Of a stretch of 64,000 nt of DNA, positions 23,449-32,478 are shown in pieces. The notes under the pieces were generated by a model. It had not been told where the DNA came from and searched no databases. It worked only from the letters and a program-made list of their open reading frames with translations. A program made the translations under genes and the position numbers. Source of the stretch: Biscogniauxia marginata (lineage: Eukaryota; Ascomycota; Sordariomycetes; Xylariales; Xylariaceae). The stretch is taken from positions 33,060 to 97,059 of the forward strand of contig MU404188.1 of the NCBI GenBank assembly GCA_022695795.1, in the 5' to 3' direction. Within the stretch, counting starts at the first letter, position 1. Each line of letters starts with the position of its first letter.

Positions 23449-24029
23449 CTATCTTATTAAGTCACTAACCCAATCGACAAATCCTGATATCACACTCTCC
23501 GCAGCTAGGTTGAACACGATCTGCTTGGCCATTTCTATGGCCCTATTGCTACGGACACAGGTTTGGACGCATCGCACAAAATCTGGGTCACTTTGTTGTA
23601 AACGTGAGTCAGAAAATACCCTTTATAGTAAATAAAATTGGGGTTAAACCCATGTCTCAGGAGCAAAATGCGCTGAATTGGTCCTGATAAGGAAATTCTA
23701 ACTCCTGAGACAGGACAAAAGGGGGGGGATGAAGTCTTAGAATACGTACCTACCGTCTCCATGCCATCCCTTTAGCCTGTCTACTGCTAATCCACATGCG
23801 GCACCGCATACATACGCTGGATCAAGCCGCTGTATAAGTGCATTGTCAGTCGTGACTATTATTTTCGGGCCAAAAGCTTATTGCTTATACGTACACGGTC
23901 TACGGTTGCCCTGTCCTCAACTGCCTGGTCCGCTACGGCCCGGTCCTCAATAACATTGTCCGCAACCGCCGCCGCAGAGATGGTATGGGCGGATAGAACC
24001 AAGAGAGGGGCGTAGGAAGAAAGCTTCAT
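23449..24029 (-). CDS. Small secreted protein with twin CX3C motifs (effector candidate)
   Basis: Three exons, complement(23449..23590, 23750..23829, 23895..24029), 118 aa; all exon lengths and phases fit (135+80+142 nt). Residues 1-21 form a clear signal peptide (MKLSSYAPLLVLSAHTISAA). A short acidic repeat follows in which VADNVIEDR, VADQAVEDR and ATVDR share one pattern, perhaps a propeptide. The mature part has exactly four Cys in two CX3C pairs (CGAAC and CVQTC) 22 residues apart, followed by a predicted helix to the end (VISGFVDWVSDLIR). This is the spacing of helical-hairpin (alpha-hairpinin-like) folds. Intron 1 has GTACGT/ACAG; intron 2 (159 bp) has GTACGT/AAAG and contains a palindrome. 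Likely secreted; function unknown. The third exon acceptor is the least certain border. Confidence 0.65.
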
Positions 24030-24700
24030 CGTGATAGTAAGATTGGTCGTTGATGATTCAAACTCGTCGATATTCTTTGAAAATGTGTTCTTTGTGTGTA
24101 TAAGCCTGGCTTAGGAACCTTCGTCCAAATGATTACTAGGTATCCGATTTATTCGACTTTTATGTGTCAAAGTTCTATAGGACTTCTATTTTAAGAATTG
24201 TTCTGCGGAGTGTCCTACTCTACAAAGGGGCTCTGTAGGTGCCACCTGCGCCGCTATGTTGTGCTTCAATGACATCCTATTTGCCATCTAGGAACATCAA
24301 CGTTGTTGTTAACATGAAGCTTGCACTATAATATAGTAAAGCAAGGTTATAAATCCAATCAATGCCACTACTTTTTGTGAATCAACTATTTATAAAGGTA
24401 AAGTGCAAGTTTCATGATGAAGTGACGTAGATAAAAATCTAATTTAACAGAATGAAGTTCGACAAGCTACGTCCGGGAACAACAACAGCTCCATGGCAGA
24501 AGCCGTGCTAGTATGAAACGAGAAAAACACAATTAAATTACAGATTTACTATCATCCGCACAGATTAAACTTACTCAACCTGTCTCATTAATCATAGCTA
24601 GAATTTAGGAGGCAATCGCAACGTAACGATGATTTTCTCTCTTCCCATTTCGGTAGGCAAGATAGGAATCTAGGACAGCTATCACAGGAGCTTGCACACG
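24030..24700. other. Spacer with a 104-bp inverted-repeat element
   Basis: Upstream region of the twin-CX3C secreted-protein gene (leftward). Contains an inverted repeat at 24313-24327 / 24402-24416 (15 bp, one transition mismatch). No coding frame supported. Confidence 0.5.
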
Positions 24701-24758
24701 TATCTCTAGTATGGATCTACTAGTTCTTGAAAGGTGGCTGACACACTCAAGTTCACAT

Positions 24759-25434
24759 AGTATATCTAACACTTATCTGGGCCTAGCTCCACATAAATCC
24801 TTTCCAGGCGCTTGTCATAGAATATAGAAATATTCATGTCAGCCGCCTCGTCTTGCATCTAGAAATATCTCATCGACATTCATGAGGTCCTGAAGTGACG
24901 GCAGTTGGAAGTGGATATGCAAGGGATCTTTGGGAAGCATAGTTAATCTGGTATAGCGGTGTATCATCACGATCAGGGATTCTACATCTTCACTATACAT
25001 ACACAGGTTGCACGAATCCATAGACAGAGGCACCTTGCGTAGGAATAAACACCATCTTCTTCTACATCTTAACCTTGTACACTAGGGTGAGTGTGTGATG
25101 TGTTGCATGATATAGGATAGTGTAGCAGTGTCCTGGAAGATAAAACCCTCCAGATTTTGCCACTCAAATCATAATAGAAGCTAAGGAACAGCTTGTGTAC
25201 TCTGAGCGAAATTGTAACTGTAGATTTCTCATTCAATGGAAAAGTATCTATTACGTTGTATACCAGATTTTGCGACCTGTCACGAGACGTGTCCATGATT
25301 ATTGAGATAGGACGAAGATGTGAGGATATGATGGAGCTTATTAGTTTAAAATAAGTCGAGATAGGTGGGCAAAGCCTATAGTATATATATACATGTCTAA
25401 AAAGGAAATTGAACCCACTATTGTGCGTTTCCAC
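24759..25434 (-). pseudogene. Coding relic, unknown family, with an internal repeat
   Basis: On the minus strand three stretches have protein-like character. The first (about 25330-25080) contains NVIDTFPLNEKSTVTISL and LSFYYDLSGKIWRVL. The second (25033-24839) contains HIHFQLPSLQDLMNVDEIF. The third follows in a shifted frame (about 24845-24760) with MNISIFYDKRLERIYVEL. The first block and the second plus third share one layout: NV.xxF.L, then ISxxFYD..x..RI.VEL, which suggests two copies of one repeat. A shift of one base near 24845 and the absence of a clear start or splice sites suggest decay, but a multi-exon live gene is not excluded. I do not recognise the family. Confidence 0.3.
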
Positions 25435-26068
25435 AAAAGAAGGAATATAAGAAGCATATAAACTAAAGCACGTGTGATAAGCCTCATTTAATAGTATTGA
25501 TTTACCAGTAAAATAGTCAATACGAATACCGGTAGCTCTTTAACAGTGAGATGGCGACGACGCAGAATAGTAATGTCCACGTAGCATCATGAATGAGTCG
25601 CGTCAATTTATTGGCTTAGAACGTGTGGGCCGATGTCCTAAAGAACTATCGTGCATGGAAAGCATATGATGGTTCCGGTGAATAAGCTACCTGTTGTTGA
25701 GATCTCTTACAGGCCAACGAAGAGACAAGCCCATCACATAGCCTTAGGACCGTTGGGGACTATGAGGAAGGCGGGGAAGGCGGGGAAGGCGGGGATGGGG
25801 CCTAAAAGTTATTGATATAAATATTTCGTGATAACTTTGCCGGGCTACCAGTGGTTGATAAGCAGTGATTTACGTTGCATCTGTCAGGCATGAATGCATA
25901 CCAATAAAGTAACGTTTCGAACCGGACGCTAGACTAGCAGCAACGACGTCAAGCTACGCTCGTCACTCTCGTTTAACACATTCCTGGAGCATGGAGTATA
26001 GCGGAGCTAGGGGAAAAGAAGTGTATCTTTCTTAGAGATCTATATTTTCTACGTGCAAAAACGAACGT
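25435..26068. other. Spacer upstream of BTB gene with a G-rich tandem repeat
   Basis: No gene seen. Contains a 9-bp G-rich tandem repeat at 25766-25800. The remainder is mixed composition. Confidence 0.5.
25766..25800 (+). repeat. G-rich 9-bp tandem repeat, G-quadruplex candidate
   Basis: Three and a part copies of GGAAGGCGG. It yields four GGGG runs (25773-25776, 25782-25785, 25791-25794, 25797-25800) with loops of 5, 5 and 2 bases, which meets the usual G-quadruplex pattern. It lies about 270 bp before the first ATG of the BTB transcription unit. Confidence 0.6.
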
Positions 26069-26239
26069 ATGCGCCGACAAAAAGCGATCCGAGCTATTGT
26101 CTTATTACGATATAGACCGAGAGCCCTCCGTTACGATCGAGACCTTGTCGGCATCTTACAGGCTCTACTCCAAGACGACATATTCGGGGGCAAATGCGAG
26201 GCGGAGAGAGCGTCCCCCGAGCCTTTTCACGATAGTTAG
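26069..26239 (+). CDS. 56-codon upstream ORF in frame with the BTB gene
   Basis: ATG 26069 to TAG 26237-26239. The stop directly abuts the BTB ATG at 26240 and the two are in the same reading frame, so one TAG separates them. The peptide is Arg-rich at the start, then LVGILQALLQDDIFGG, with fairly normal amino-acid composition. It is either an upstream ORF that would dampen BTB translation, or the true 5' part of the BTB coding region interrupted by a nonsense change (for example CAG to TAG). No homologue is recognised. Confidence 0.3.
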   Translation: MRRQKAIRAIVLLRYRPRALRYDRDLVGILQALLQDDIFGGKCEAERASPEPFHDS

Positions 26240-27082
26240 ATGAATAGTAGCCAAGGAACGGCACCTCGGACAGAGAAAAAAAGCTCCATGTTCCAGACCT
26301 CGCTTGATATGACTGATTCGTGTAAAGAGTTAATATATTCTATGAAAAAGTATTTCCCTTCTTCCCCATTACTATCTCTACGCGATGCTAACAAGACTCT
26401 GGATAGGCTCTACTATACCGGGGAATATTCCGACCTTGTCATCTCTTGCGGTGGTAAATACTACAAAGTACACAAGGCTATTGTATGCCCACGGTCTAAG
26501 TTCTTCGCCAAAGCCTGTAGCGGAGACTTTAAGGTTAGTCTAACTATGTTGGCGTGTAAAAGATCCTGACTTACCTTTCTTACAAAGGAGGGGCGAGATG
26601 GGACGATCGAGCTGCCAGAAGATGATCCTCAGATCGTCAATATAATGATCTACTACCTCTACCACCTCGACTATGATGCATCATCTCTCATGAGGAAGGC
26701 CAATGATACGGAAGATGAGCTTACGAGGAACATACCTGCACCACAGCCGTGTTATCCTACCCTAGTTGTCCACGCTAAAGTCTACGCCCTCGCGGAAAAG
26801 TACTTTTTGGATAGTCTCAAGGCCCTTTCGACCCAGAAGTTCGAGAAAATAGCCCTAAACTATAATCCTCGCTCTCGTGTTCCGGAAGGTTTGGTAGAAT
26901 CAATGCAAGAAGTATACACATCTACGGTAGATACTGACAGGGGTTTGAGGGACGTCGTGATAAAAGCCTTTCATAAACATAAAGCATTACTAGGCAGCGC
27001 AGAGGTCCGCGAAGTCCTTAAAGAAATTCCCCTGTTAACTTACGAACTTCTTATGTATGTATATCAGAACGGTAATTGGTGA
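26240..27082 (+). CDS. BTB/POZ domain protein
   Basis: Two exons, join(26240..26533, 26588..27082), 262 aa; the 54-bp intron (GTTAGT...AAAG) falls inside the BTB fold and restores it. The domain runs from about residue 60: YSDLVISCGGKYYKVHKAIV, then CPRSKFFAKACSGDFKEG, then an ELPEDDPQIVNIMIYYLYHLDY helix pair. The C-terminal helical part includes the usual HAKVYALAEKYFL segment. BTB proteins of this fungal type dimerise or dock to cullin-3 or other partners; no second known domain is seen here. It stands between two decayed HET genes, yet its own frame is intact from this ATG. The upstream frame continues behind a single TAG, so the start may once have been further 5'. Confidence 0.8.
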
Positions 27083-27789
27083 CAAGGCGATGGTTTTCAT
27101 TAATTTTGAGGTATTTACTAATCTACCTGTTTGAACAATTTTTTATTCAATACAGAAACGCATACCCGTGGGAATATAATATTTCATATTAAGGCCGGTT
27201 AAGTATAAATATAAGTGTATTCTACATGCTTTGATCTTTTGGTACGACATCTGCAGGGGGTAAAAGAGCTGTCATTGCTAATATATGTTCGGTTTGAGTA
27301 AGCAGACACAGAGCTAGTTGGGGTACTAACTAGGTTTTCAGCTTCATGATCGGCAACACCTAGAACGAATGGGCCATCGTGTCGACTTTGGATAGTGGCA
27401 AGAATTGTTAACTTTTATCCGCTAGGGGAAATGAGACATCGGTGTTAAAATTCCTGTCTAGACGATGAATAAGTGCTGGAGTTGGCGAGCCTCCCAGTAC
27501 AAGTTGGATAAAGTTGACACTTTCAAATGAATAAGGAGTAGGGGTTGGGAGTTGACATACCTATGGCGGCTGAGCTGCATCTAGTGTCAATGAGGGGGCG
27601 TAACTACTTGGCATCTTATACCAAACTATCGAGAGTCCAGACTATAAGATTTAACTAAGCAATGCAGCAACTTGTGTTGTTAAAAGGTTATTCCCGTATA
27701 ATTCCAAGTAGGGGTTATATACTCAGATCAAAAGCTGAAATAACGAATTACTAGATACACTAGGAAATAACTCGACCTCATTTATTTGA
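27083..27789. other. AT-rich spacer
   Basis: No gene seen between the BTB gene and the second HET relic. The region may contain degraded 5' sequence of the HET relic, since its reading frame simply meets a TGA at 27787-27789 going upstream. Confidence 0.45.
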
Positions 27790-29553
27790 TCTACTCCTTC
27801 ACTAGACTTTAGCAACGAGGCAAGGTACAGAGAAGTCGATAGTAACGAGAGATATGAAGTCCAGAGCAAGGACCAAAAGCGGTTTTCCCCATCGACAGTT
27901 CGATACTGTGTTTGGGATCGCGTCATTAAATACATGCAGAAGAATTACGTTGATCTTTTATGGATCGATCAACATAGTATTTCGCTGCAAGAATGCGGTA
28001 AGAATGACTGTCCTCATACAGAATGCAGGCAAAAGCGAGAAGGAATCCAGACTATGGACTTGGTCTATAATCTAAGCCATCATCCTATCGCTCTACTCGG
28101 AGTGTGGATCTTCGAAACAGACGAGCTGAACACATTTGCGGAGATTCTTAACGGGAAGCTTGTCAAAGGAGGAAGCAAAAAGTTCCGACTATCGGATAGG
28201 ACAAGCATGGAAACAGCACGGAAAGCATTAAAGCTGCTAGATGCAATAACGAGCGACTACTGGTGGACAAGAGCTCGGACATTTCAAGAAAGCTATCGAG
28301 AATGGAAAAATATGACCTTGCTTATATGCCATACGCCGTCCCTAGATAAGGAGAAACCGAAGTTTGGCGACCTCTTCTCTTCGGCAATATTTCGGGCGAG
28401 CTTTGCATCAAATTCATTAAGTTTCTTACCTAGGCCACTAGGCTATGCCTAGCACTCAAGGAAACAGATACTAAAGTGGCGCAAAAAGTCCTCAGTGCTG
28501 CAAGAAAGTACACAATCATACTCCGAAACTCAGACCTCATGACTCCGAGTGTCATCAGCGATATCGAGAACAGGAATCTTACAGATGCTTCGGACCGTCT
28601 CGCCATCGTTGCCAACTGCTGTCAATATCCTGTGCCTTTGAGCATTGGAAAACAACAGACAAGTGAGCACAGTCTCAGCTTGTCTAAGCTTACTATGTGC
28701 CTTCTTAATGGGGAGATCCTGCATAACGGCACGAGAAAATTAAGCGGTGGTTAGGTGTTAGGGATGACCGTTTCCAAGTATCTCGAGGACCAGCTTTTCC
28801 ATGAATTCCATACTCTTAAACGTCGGTCTAGCTTAGTTTTCAACAAAGGCTGCCGTTTCGTGGGTGTAAGTCTTAATGATACGGGTATTATAACTAAGGG
28901 ACATCTCTGGAGGCTCGGCAGATTCATCGACAGCGACATTTTCCCGCAAACTGCCACAGATAAAAAGCCAGCGACGGAACCCCACCTTCACATTGCACCG
29001 ACAGAGACGGCTTATGCAGCTCATAGATATGCTTAGATCGCTCTCGCATGATGACCTTGCCAACCAGATCGAGAATCTTTTAGATTATAATCTTCGTCGT
29101 GGTAGCATCGACTCACCCTGGGAAATGGCATTCCACGAGCGCTATCTATGCATGATAGTTGTGGAACTGGTAAGAGCTATTAACAAAGGCAAGAAGTTGA
29201 GGCTAGGAAGCCTCTGCGGTTCCGAGGCCAGGGGCACTTGCACTGCCCTCTTCATTTGGGGTCACGATGGGGATGAGGACACTCAAGGCCCAACTAGTGA
29301 TATAATTCAAAGGCGGGGATCATCGGCGGAGTTTGCTTTTACGTCCCTTCGCCGTAAAGAAAGCCGCTCCAACGACCTAGATCACCACGTGTCCCTTTAG
29401 GTGGAGTGTCTGGATCCGACCAGACAGGCTGATAACCCCATGCCCCGGTTGTACATCCGACGCTGGCTTTTTGGCCTGTGCTTCTTCAAGGGGTACCCAA
29501 GAAAGGATGTGGTTTTCCCGTGGCCTTCCGGGCTGAAAGACATTGTTCCTTGA
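27790..29553 (+). pseudogene. Decayed HET-domain gene with three in-frame TAG stops
   Basis: A near full-length HET-type gene without a live frame. It shows WDRVIKYMQKNYVDLLWIDQ, MDLVYNLSHHPIALLG and WWTRARTFQE (core HET signature). The later family-specific segments follow in order: the GELCI region, LAIVANCCQYPV, LSLSKLTMCLLNGEILHNG, LVFNKGCRFVGVSL, GHLWRLGR, and a terminal RLYIRRWLFGLCFF. Breaks: a frameshift near 28340-28395, TAG at 28431-28433, TAG at 28752-28754, a frameshift near 28960-28990, and TAG at 29398-29400. The natural end is probably TGA 29551-29553. All three stops are TAG inside otherwise continuous coding sequence, as expected if CAG codons became TAG (CpA to TpA, the repeat-induced point mutation preference). 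HET genes control non-self recognition; this copy should be inactive. Confidence 0.75.
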
Positions 29554-30668
29554 CTGAAAACGGCCTCCGGATCACCGAAACATGACCTTTATGTTCCGTT
29601 CGAGGAGGGTTATTAGTTACTGGAGTTATGGGATAAGGGCAAGCTCGATTTTACTGTAAGTACGGCTAGCCTCAGAAGTGTCGTTGATGTCAAGTCACGT
29701 TTGGTAATGTTAAGAGGGTGTCTTGAGGAACTAAGTTGTGATTTCAAGTTGGTAGCTGTTTAGACTATAGGGGAAACAATGAATGAATTTATATACTCCG
29801 TCGTTGTTCAATTGATCTGTCTGGATCTGGTTGAACCTATCCGGATTTGCGAGGCCCATCTCACTTGACTCAGGTGCTGTGTCCCCCTATTACCCTACGG
29901 CCTTTTTCCGCCACGGGGGTGTAGTCTTATTAGTGAGGAAATCATTTTTTCCTGTCCAGCGCTATGAACCCCCGTGGGGGCTCATAACGCTGAATTGGAA
30001 AACCCGATTTTCTCACTAGCGATACCCCAAATTCTTTAGTTATGCCCTGGAATATATAGTTAAGCAATACAATACAAATTAAAAATTATCTTGACTAAAC
30101 CTAAATACTAGCTTGGTAGTACATGGTTATATAGCCTTGAAACGGCTTAAAAGGGTCGGGGATTTAAAAAGATTAATAATAAATACCTCTTCGTAAAACT
30201 CGATATTGTAATAAACTCACACGTTTCATGTCGGATGTCGTTTTTTAAACACTTTTATAAAGCCGTGTAGATATTATATGACGTGTAAATACGTCGCGAC
30301 GAGGTATTCGCGATTATTAGATAAAATATGTCACTTAAAAATACTCGTATGTGGCTATACTGAGTAGTAAAGACTTAAGGGAAACTATATGTCGAAAATT
30401 TTAGACCCCTCCCGCCCCCCTAAATATTGACGGAAGGTAGCTTCCAATGTATCTATATATTAACTGTTTTCAGATAAGGAAAAAGGCAAGGGGGGATGGG
30501 TCTATAGTGTGACGCCATGTTGAATGTAGGTCCCTTCCTTGAGAACCCTATCCACTATAAATACACACACATCCATTTCTCCCCCAACTATTTTTAACTT
30601 TAGCTTCATCACACACACATACACACACACACTTACATCCTTGAATGCCGGAACTGAGTCAGTGAAGA
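29554..30668. other. Spacer with a TA-flanked palindrome
   Basis: AT-rich, no gene. It contains the 88-bp palindrome described separately, and a CA-dinucleotide microsatellite (about 30608-30630). Confidence 0.5.
29931..30018. mobile_element. MITE-like foldback element
   Basis: An almost complete palindrome. The left arm starts TAGTGAGGAAATC and runs to CCCCC at about 29973; the right arm is its inverse complement ending in CTCACTA. Over 43 aligned positions the arms match at about 34, and most mismatches are transitions. Each end begins with TA, as for Tc1/mariner-type target-site duplications. No transposase is present, so it would be a non-autonomous element or a remnant. Confidence 0.5.
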
Positions 30669-30860
30669 TGTCCTCAAGCCAGAGACGAAGTTTTGTTCGC
30701 GAAATTGTCAAGTATCAAATCATCAACGGGAAGCTATGCCGACTCAAGAGGAATGAGGAACTGACTGAATGCATTTTGCCTACATAAGTCCCGGAGGCAC
30801 TACACTGAGTTCATGATAGCTGCTAACACGAGGGCATTTGAATGTAATTAAGGACAACGA
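30669..30860 (+). pseudogene. Possible retrotransposon integrase N-terminal relic
   Basis: The frame from 30669 reads VKYQIINGKLCRLKRNEEL, then CILPT, a TAA (30785-30787), then VPEALH, TGA, VHDSC, TAA, HEGI. The order (short hairpin of the 'ING.L.R' type, a 'P' loop, then H, HDS and a His-Glu-Gly) resembles the HHCC zinc-binding start of Ty3/gypsy-type integrases. The stretch is very short and broken by four stops within 60 codons, so it would be a mutated scrap. Chance similarity is possible. Confidence 0.3.
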
Positions 30861-32478
30861 ATTCGGAATTTAAGTAGTCAGTGCTTAGGCCACCCCATAC
30901 AGTATCTCAAGATGAATTTTGGTTGATGTTAGACTTGCTTGCTATGTAGTATGGAGAGTAGAACTATGTGAGAGAGTTCGCTAGTGAGGTAGAACTACCA
31001 ATCACAGTGTGCAGCAGTGCTCCTTTGGGAAGTCTTCATAGACCCACAAATATTAGGTAGGTTTCACGATAACATATGTCCAGATCTCACTAAGTAGGTA
31101 GATTTGTCAGCTACAGTTGAAGACTCGGAAAAAAGGGATACGTGAAATTAGTCTTGCGGCGTGAGGAAATGTGCGGTGTTAAGTAATCATGTATACCTAT
31201 GGCCGATAAGCGATAATAATGGACTCCAATATGCGAGTCACTCTACAGGTCACGGTGTAGGAGGTATGCTCATTCGAGGAAATTTGCATAGTAGTAGTAT
31301 GTGACATCCTCAATATCGATAACAAGATTCCGACAGTTAGGTTCGGATCATACAAGGCTATTGCTTAGGTGAAAGCTAATGAAGCCGCAGCCGCCGGTAA
31401 CGACCACAAAAACACGAGAGGCAGCGCTAGTAGACTCTATCAATCGGTGAATATTGACAGTACTTTCCCATCAGTCCTACAGTTTACTCGTATACAAACA
31501 TCTACCTCCAGACTACCATGAACAGCATCCACAAGCAATTAGGTTAGTGTCTTTGAAAATACTGTCTCATAGTGGAAGCAGTATCCCGTAGATTCCTCAT
31601 CTCATTACACAGGAAACTTAGCCACAACATGAAAGCGGCGCATCTTTGATTACATGAAACTTCCGTGAGTTTCTTTTGGGTATTAATCAGAATTCTTTTC
31701 GTTAGGCTCATGAGACAACACATAGTTGATTTTCGTTTGGCTCAGAACTGCCCTCCAAGCGGTGTTATATATAGCGACTCTATTAATCATATTGTTTAAC
31801 TACATCATACGGGTTAATGACAGGTAATTGGTGAGAAACTATTATACCCTCTTAAGAAAGGAGGGTCATCTTAATTGCCAAGGAAGTGCGTTGCTATTCC
31901 AAGATCCTATCAAAGGAAAAGTCATACGATTTCCTTTGGTAAGGTTCTAACTTATATATTTCACCATTTTCCAACTAGCAAAGACGAAGTGAAAAAGGTA
32001 AATACCTTTTGCGTAACCTTAAAACTAAGCTTACGGTTGTTGACATTGAGCGATTTCCCATTAGGTGGTCATCAAAATATCGAGATAATTAAAGATATGA
32101 CATATCACTGTTACTACGCTGCGATCAGATCTTAAAAGCGTTTGTCAGCATACGTACTGGTTGAGTGTTTCAGCTCGTATTAATGGAACTCTTCGGATAG
32201 TGCATCGGACTCAAATGGTAGAGTAATGCACCCCAGTAATGCCAGGGGAACAAAGTTGTGTATTTACATAACATAATTCGGCCGTGTTAGATATTCTCAG
32301 GGAATCTAAAAAGGGGGTGGAGGGTTGGCAGTCTGCCCAGTGCTCCGACAGTGGAGCCTATTTAGATGAGGTTCACAGCTCGATCACGCCGACACATCCC
32401 TGTCTTGATTTCTCATTTTGAATTTTTCACTTGACTCCTAATAACATCAGCATCACTGAATGCATATTTTCGATCCAA
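30861..32478. other. AT-rich spacer
   Basis: No supported gene in 1.6 kb. Short open frames such as 31875-32135 lack any recognisable feature. Confidence 0.5.

Noticed and set aside
28431..28475. Short intron to bypass the first TAG in the second HET gene
   Set aside because: The frame on both sides of the TAG is the same and codes conserved residues right up to it, so removing an intron there would delete conserved sequence.
31875..32135. 86-codon frame in the spacer
   Set aside because: No recognisable feature, AT-rich, and no link to neighbours.
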